From assembly GCF_021404465.1 (NCBI RefSeq), contig NZ_JABFTT010000007.1, positions 1 through 64,000 on the forward strand: a stretch of DNA of 64,000 bases, written 5' to 3'. Source of the DNA: Billgrantia zhangzhouensis. Its GTDB lineage: Bacteria; Pseudomonadota; Gammaproteobacteria; Pseudomonadales; Halomonadaceae. Below are positions 59,851-64,000 of the stretch, piece by piece. The position numbers and the translations under genes are program-made. Each line of letters begins with the position of its first letter. Position 1 is the first letter of the stretch. Under the pieces are notes generated by a model that was not told where the DNA came from, searched no databases, and worked only from the letters and a program-made list of their open reading frames with translations.

Positions 59851-59943
59851 ATGATGCGACATACAGAGCCATTATCGGGCTTCGAGCAGGCGTGCACCAA
59901 CTGTAAGCCTCGCCGGGGCAGGGCGTTGGCTGGGGTGGTATGA
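59851..59943 (+). CDS. Possible 30-aa ORF or 5' stub after tctA
   Basis: ATG at 59851 has an excellent AAGGGGAG just upstream, and the frame reads MMRHTEPLSGFEQACTNCKP... to TGA at 59941-59943. It may be the first codons of a gene cut off where the AT-rich segment joins GC-rich DNA. Not recognised as any family. Confidence 0.25.
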   Translation: MMRHTEPLSGFEQACTNCKPRRGRALAGVV

Positions 59944-59996
59944 AGGACTTTCTGATAGACTGGCTCGCTTGATCGCCCCCTGATCTTGTGCGAGGA

Positions 59997-60806
59997 ATGG
60001 CTGTGGAGCTTGTCTGGTTGGCCTATGTGGCCTTGGGTGGGTTGGTCGGTGTCATGGCCGGCCTGTTGGGCATCGGTGGTGGCGGCATCATGGTGCCGAT
60101 ACTGACCGCACTGTTCGTCATGCAGGGAGTGCCGCACGAACATTTGGCTCACCTGGCGCTGGGAACGGCCATGGCCGCCATCATTCCCGCTTCCATGGCG
60201 AGCCTTCTCTCTCACCGCCGCCATGGGGCAGTGCGCTGGGAGATCGTTCGCTACCTGACCCCCGGCATTCTGGTGGGAACCTTCCTGGCAACCTTCATTG
60301 CCGCCTTGCTGCCAACCCGGGGCCTGGCCATCTTCTTCGCCTGCTTCATGATTCTGATGTCGCTACAGATGCTGGCCAACCTCAAACCCAAGCCGACACG
60401 AAATCTTCCGGGGCCGGTCGGTCTCGGCGGCGCGGGGCTGGGGATCGGTGGCATCTCGGCGCTGGTCGCCATTGGCGGTGGCTCGCTCACCGTGCCGTTC
60501 TTGACCTGGTGTAACGTCAAGCTGCCCATGGCCATCGGTACTTCAGCCGCCGTGGGGCTGCCCATCGCGTTGGCCGGCGCCCTGGGCTACATGATCAATG
60601 GCTGGGGGACACCCGGCCTGCCGGATGCCGCACTGGGCTTCGTCTACCTGCCTGCGCTGCTGTTGATGGCGCCCTTCAGCATGCTGCTGGCGCCCGTAGG
60701 AGCCAAGCTGGCGCATCGCCTGCCGGTAGCGATGCTCAAGCGGATCTTCGCGGTCATGCTGATGGGGCTGGCGTTGCAGATGGTGTATACGGTCTTCACT
60801 GCCTGA
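59997..60806 (+). CDS. TSUP-family membrane transporter, second copy
   Basis: 269 aa with eight helices and two GxxGGGG motifs (AGLLGIGGGGIMVPILTALF and SALVAIGGGSLTVPFLTWC). TauE/SafE family. Start uncertain: ATG 59997 directly abuts GAGGA, while GTG 60003 has a better spacing of 6. GC-rich again, so it belongs to the host-like DNA and not to the tct segment. Substrate unknown. Confidence 0.87.
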   Translation: MAVELVWLAYVALGGLVGVMAGLLGIGGGGIMVPILTALFVMQGVPHEHLAHLALGTAMAAIIPASMASLLSHRRHGAVRWEIVRYLTPGILVGTFLATFIAALLPTRGLAIFFACFMILMSLQMLANLKPKPTRNLPGPVGLGGAGLGIGGISALVAIGGGSLTVPFLTWCNVKLPMAIGTSAAVGLPIALAGALGYMINGWGTPGLPDAALGFVYLPALLLMAPFSMLLAPVGAKLAHRLPVAMLKRIFAVMLMGLALQMVYTVFTA

Positions 60807-60825
60807 TATCGTCACTTTCGTTTCC

Positions 60826-60865
60826 TTGACGTCCTCTCCCGACTTTAGGCGGGGAAGGACGTCAA
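60826..60865. repeat. Hairpin resembling an IS200/IS605 end
   Basis: TTGACGTCCT pairs perfectly with AGGACGTCAA over 10 bp, with inner CCCG/CGGG pairing around a loop ACTTTAGG. Such subterminal hairpins ending in GACGTCAA are familiar from IS200/IS605-type elements. No transposase gene is present, and it could instead act as a terminator for the TSUP gene. Confidence 0.4.
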
Positions 60866-60880
60866 CGTTCCCTTCTCTCC

Positions 60881-61054
60881 ATGTCGCGCTCGGACATCGG
60901 TAGTTACGGCCTGGTGCTGGAAACCGTCAGCCGGGTGCGGGCGTGCTTCCTGGAACAGAGCGCCATCGCGGTAACCGGCCGCGAGCTGAACATCAGCGAC
61001 ATCGAGGCGCTCGAAGCGCCGGCGCAGCCTAGCGCCCCCACGACGCCTGCTTGA
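60881..61054 (+). pseudogene. FNR-family regulator, C-terminal remnant (right module copy)
   Basis: The frame reads [18 protein letters not shown]...VTGRELNISDIEALEA, matching the last part of the intact FNR protein ([18 protein letters not shown]...[14 protein letters not shown]) with one codon missing in the recognition helix. The sensor and most of the protein are absent. It lies just before the intact LysR gene, as fnr does before the LysR stub on the left. Confidence 0.75.
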
Positions 61055-61922
61055 CCACCTGACGGATGGTGTCGGCCATGAAGCGGCTGGCGGGGGAGCG
61101 CTGCGCCTGCTGAGACCACAGCAGCCCCGGCGTGCGTATCGGCGTCGGGCTCTCCAGCGGTATGGCCCGGATGCCGGGTTCGTCGCTCAGGGCGTTCTCC
61201 GCCACGATGCTGCATAGGTCGGTGCGTCTCACCAGCTCCACCATTGGCGAGATGGCGTTGAGCTCGGCGACGATCTGCGGCTGGGCTCCGGCCGCGGCGA
61301 AGCACTCGTCGAGCAACTGCCGGGTCGAGAAGTGCGGCGCCAGCAGCGTCATTCGCGCGCCGTTCAGCTCGACCATGCGCAGCCGCTTGCGTCGGGCCAG
61401 CGGGTGATGGCTGGCCACGATCAGCTTGAGTTCCTCGTTGTACAGCGGCTCGAAGCGCAGGCCCCGGGGAATGGCGGGGCGATAGGAAATGCCCAGGTCC
61501 AGATTGCCGTTGACCAGTCCCTCGCTAATCTGGTCGCCCGAAAGCTCCTCCACCACCACCTTGACCTGGGGCAGCCGCTGCATGAACACGGAAAGGCACA
61601 GCGGAATCAGTTGTACGTTGAAGCTGTGGGTGGCGGCGATGCGCAGCTCGCCGCGCAGGTCGTCGGGCGTCTCCTTGAGTGCCCCCATGGCCTGGTCGAC
61701 CTGTTTGAGGATCGGCACCACGCGTTCGTGAAAGGCTCGTCCCGCCTCGGTGATCAATACCTTCTTGCCCTCACGGGCGAACAGCGGCTGCCCTAGCTCC
61801 TCTTCGAGTTGGCGTATCTGATGGGAGAGGGTGGATTGGGTCACGTGCACCCGTTCCGCCGCGCGGGTGAAGTTGAGAGTCTCGGCCAGGGCGAGGAAGT
61901 AGCGCATGTGACGCAGCTCCAT
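61029..61922 (-). CDS. LysR-family transcription regulator (intact, right module copy)
   Basis: 297 aa. N-terminal helix-turn-helix [55 protein letters not shown], then a complete effector-binding domain. It is divergent from a broken lyase gene with a conserved dyad in between. LysR proteins normally control the divergent gene, so this one likely controls the intact lyase operon at 54682 in trans as well. Its 3' end overlaps the FNR remnant. Confidence 0.92.
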   Translation of the reverse strand: MELRHMRYFLALAETLNFTRAAERVHVTQSTLSHQIRQLEEELGQPLFAREGKKVLITEAGRAFHERVVPILKQVDQAMGALKETPDDLRGELRIAATHSFNVQLIPLCLSVFMQRLPQVKVVVEELSGDQISEGLVNGNLDLGISYRPAIPRGLRFEPLYNEELKLIVASHHPLARRKRLRMVELNGARMTLLAPHFSTRQLLDECFAAAGAQPQIVAELNAISPMVELVRRTDLCSIVAENALSDEPGIRAIPLESPTPIRTPGLLWSQQAQRSPASRFMADTIRQVVKQASWGR

Positions 61923-61959
61923 GAAGCGGCTCCTATGATCGATGTCATCGCTGATAATG

Positions 61960-61980
61960 ATGGAAATTTACCATTTTCAT
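61960..61980. promoter_or_regulatory. Conserved dyad, likely LysR operator (right copy)
   Basis: ATGGAAA-N7-TTTTCAT between divergent lysR and the lyase stub; identical arms and spacing to 54546-54566. GATGTCATC about 16 bases to the left is also kept in both copies. Confidence 0.6.
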
Positions 61981-62084
61981 GAATCATTTGCGGGTCGTAT
62001 GTTGTTTCGACGACGCGTTACATACCATGAGCGCGGATGCCGCCACGGCATGGTGCGCTTGAATCTGTCTCACGGAGCCAAAGC

Positions 62085-62261
62085 ATGAAGATCGGGCGCG
62101 AGACAATTCCAAGAACCGCCATCAGTACCTCGGGCGCCGACACCATCTTGGTGCACGGCAAAGACCTCAGCGGCGAACTGGTCGGCCGGATCTCCTTCAA
62201 CGATTACTTCCTGATGCCGCTCGACGGCCAGCCGACCAACGACACCATGACACAACGATAA
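62085..62261 (+). pseudogene. Citryl-CoA lyase, N-terminal stub (right module copy)
   Basis: 58 codons beginning MKIGRETIPRTAISTSGADT, nearly identical to the intact lyase up to QPTNDT. It then reads MTQR and stops. The breakpoint falls at the same AACGACACC in both copies. The intradiol dioxygenase gene begins 49 bases later, so its promoter may be the old lyase promoter. Confidence 0.85.
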
Positions 62262-62310
62262 ACAACCGGCCGGGCGGCGCTGCCAGCCCGGACCGCACAG
62301 GAGCCCAGCC

Positions 62311-63252
62311 ATGTTCGAATTGCCCAATAAAGACGACATCGTGCCCCATGGCATCCCACGGACCCCGAACGACATCACCGAGATCGTGCTCAAGGCGATG
62401 AGCCATACCAAGGACGACCGGCTGAGGGAGATCCTCACGGCGCTGGTTCGTCACCTGCACGCCTTCGGCCGCGAGGTGAAGCTGAGCGAGGAGGAGTTCA
62501 TGGCCGCCATCAACGCCGTGACCCGGCTCGGCCATCTCACGCGGGATCGTCACAACGAAACCATGGTGATGTCCGACGCCCTAGGGTTCTCCACCTTGGT
62601 GATGATTCTCAATCAGGAGCGTGATCCGGAGCAGATCTCACCGGCCCTGCTGGGGCCCTTCTACAGCCGCAAGGACCCGGAGTACCCGCTCGGTTTCAAC
62701 ATATCCCGGGATACGCCGAAGGCGAGCGACACACCGCTGTTCGTCTCCGGCCGGGTGACGAGCCGCGACGGCACGCCGCTGTCGGGCGCCCTGGTGGAAG
62801 TGTGGCACGCCTCGCCGGAGGGCCTCTACGAGAACCAGGACGACTCCCAGCCGGCCCTCAACCTGCGCGGCAAGTTCCGCACCGACACTGAGGGGCGCTA
62901 TCACTTCCGCACCATTCGCCCGGCCAGTTACCCGATTCCCACCCACGGCATCGTCGGTGAAATGCTCAAGGCGCAGAGCCGCCATCCGTATCGTGCCGCG
63001 CACTTGCATTTCACCGTTTCCGCCGAGGGACACCGGACCCTGGTGACGCAGATCTTTCCCAAGGATGATCCCTTCCTCGAATCGGACTGTGTGTTCGGCG
63101 TCACCAGCGCCGACCTGGCCATGGAATTTCCCATGCACGACGACGGTCGGGCGCCCGATCCCGATGTGCACGGTCCCTACTGCACGCTCGAGGTCGATTT
63201 CGACCTTTCCCCCGGGGTATCGCGGCTACCGGCATCGCCCATCGATTCCTGA
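62311..63252 (+). CDS. Intradiol ring-cleavage dioxygenase (hydroxyquinol/catechol 1,2-dioxygenase type)
   Basis: 313 aa. An N-terminal helical dimerisation domain (to about residue 100) is followed by the catalytic domain with the non-heme iron ligands: Tyr in LGPFYSRKDPE, Tyr in IRPASYPIPTHG, and two His in YRAAHLHFTV. It opens the ring of catechol or hydroxyquinol between the hydroxyls. The sequence pattern is closer to hydroxyquinol 1,2-dioxygenases, but the substrate is not certain. A TRAP transporter gene follows 59 bases later, so import of an aromatic substrate is plausible. Confidence 0.88.
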   Translation: MFELPNKDDIVPHGIPRTPNDITEIVLKAMSHTKDDRLREILTALVRHLHAFGREVKLSEEEFMAAINAVTRLGHLTRDRHNETMVMSDALGFSTLVMILNQERDPEQISPALLGPFYSRKDPEYPLGFNISRDTPKASDTPLFVSGRVTSRDGTPLSGALVEVWHASPEGLYENQDDSQPALNLRGKFRTDTEGRYHFRTIRPASYPIPTHGIVGEMLKAQSRHPYRAAHLHFTVSAEGHRTLVTQIFPKDDPFLESDCVFGVTSADLAMEFPMHDDGRAPDPDVHGPYCTLEVDFDLSPGVSRLPASPIDS

Positions 63253-63311
63253 ACCGCGGCTCCCGCAAGGACGCCGCAGCATAACAACAACCCCAATACG
63301 AGACGCCAACG

Positions 63312-64000
63312 ATGACACATCCCAAGCACAACACCGTCAAACCGTTCACCGTATCGCCGGTAAAGACCCTGGGCGTCATGACGCTGGCCGCGGCCCTGCT
63401 TCCCGCCAGTGCCAACGCGGTGGAGACCATCGACCTGACCGTGGGCTCGAGCCACCCGACCACCATCCCCTGGGTGGGCATGATTCCCGAGGTCTTCATT
63501 CCCAAGGTCAACGAGATCCTGGCGGAAGAAGGCGAGTACGAAGTGAGCTGGACGGAAGCCTACGCCGGCCAGCTCTACGGCACCAACGCCACGCTCACCT
63601 CGATCCAGGATGGCATCGCCGACATCGGCTGGGTATTCAGCTATCTCGAGCCATCGCGCATGCCGCTGGCCCAGATCAGCGCCTATACGCCGTTCACCAC
63701 CAGTGACCCTGAGCTGATGCTCGACGTGATGAATGACCTGGTGCGCTCGGTAGAGGAGTTCCGCGCGGAGTGGGAGGATCACGACCTGGTGTTCCTCGGC
63801 GCGACCGCCTCGGATACCTACGACATCTACACCAACTTCCCGGTGGAGAGCCTCGACGACCTGGAAGGGGCGCGCATCTCCGCGCCCGGCGTGCTCGGCG
63901 TGTGGCTCGAGCCAGTCGGCGCGGTGCCCGTCGACGGCACCCTGGCGAGCTACTACACCGACATCCAGACTGGTGTCTCCCAGGGTGTGGTGGGGCTTGC
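63312..64000 (+). CDS. TRAP transporter solute-binding protein (DctP family), 3' end outside window
   Basis: The frame is open to the window end (229 codons visible). An N-terminal hydrophobic stretch ending SANA is a signal peptide. The mature part (ETIDLTVGSSHPTTIPWVGMIPEVFIPKVNEIL ... ISAPGVLGVWLEPVGAVPV) is typical of periplasmic DctP-type binding proteins. The membrane subunits should follow beyond the window. The ligand may be the aromatic acid feeding the adjacent dioxygenase, by inference. Confidence 0.85.
   Translation, partial: MTHPKHNTVKPFTVSPVKTLGVMTLAAALLPASANAVETIDLTVGSSHPTTIPWVGMIPEVFIPKVNEILAEEGEYEVSWTEAYAGQLYGTNATLTSIQDGIADIGWVFSYLEPSRMPLAQISAYTPFTTSDPELMLDVMNDLVRSVEEFRAEWEDHDLVFLGATASDTYDIYTNFPVESLDDLEGARISAPGVLGVWLEPVGAVPVDGTLASYYTDIQTGVSQGVVGL

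Overview
The window looks like a chromosomal segment of a high-GC, Halomonas-like gammaproteobacterium. The evidence is the family content and neighbourhoods: hslR-hslO-pckA, tex, gshA-dsbB, rsd (algQ), rppH-ptsP-lgt-thyA-folA, OmpC-like porins, and TRAP and tripartite tricarboxylate transporters. The genus is inferred from memory of gene order and not from any search. I saw no rRNA, tRNA, CRISPR array or intact insertion sequence.

Layout. 1-5829: the 3' end of one autotransporter, a complete 1324-aa autotransporter with a nearly identical beta-barrel, and an IalB-like secreted protein. 6056-12627: housekeeping genes ilvD, nudE, yrfG, hslR, hslO and pckA, with a good HexR-type operator before pckA. 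12690-15410: a PepSY/DUF2946 membrane pair, a Tat-type MsrB and a LysR remnant. 15498-21018: tex, gshA-dsbB and an arylformamidase-like hydrolase. 21019-33884: a long minus-strand operon for CoA-dependent aerobic degradation of an aromatic acid, most likely 2-aminobenzoate. It has a fused monooxygenase/reductase, SDR, MarR regulator, enoyl-CoA hydratase, acyl-CoA dehydrogenase, aryl-CoA ligase, a complete Liv-type ABC importer, a thioesterase and a RidA protein. A palindromic operator cluster lies at its head.

34103-40933: rsd, an RND pump with its adaptor, mdh and a HAD phosphatase. 41157-49358: rppH, then ptsP, an NRDE protein, a membrane receiver protein without a kinase, a TSUP transporter, lgt, thyA and folA, several overlapping by a few bases. 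49476-53390: a ProQ/FinO protein and two tandem porins.

53507-62261 is the most unusual part. A module of fnr (+), lysR (-) and citryl-CoA lyase (+) occurs twice with complementary decay. The left copy has an intact fnr and lyase but only a stub of lysR. The right copy has an intact lysR but only stubs of fnr and the lyase. Between them lie a CoA-transferase, an AT-rich tctCBA transporter that looks acquired, and a TSUP gene. The lysR/lyase spacer keeps the same dyad in both copies, so the single intact LysR could control the distant lyase operon. The CoA-transferase, lyase and TctCBA together suggest import of citrate or a related acid, activation to a CoA thioester and cleavage.

62311-64000 holds an intradiol dioxygenase and the start of a TRAP solute-binding protein. 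A 118-bp dispersed repeat with imperfect inverted ends occurs at 28290 and 40083.
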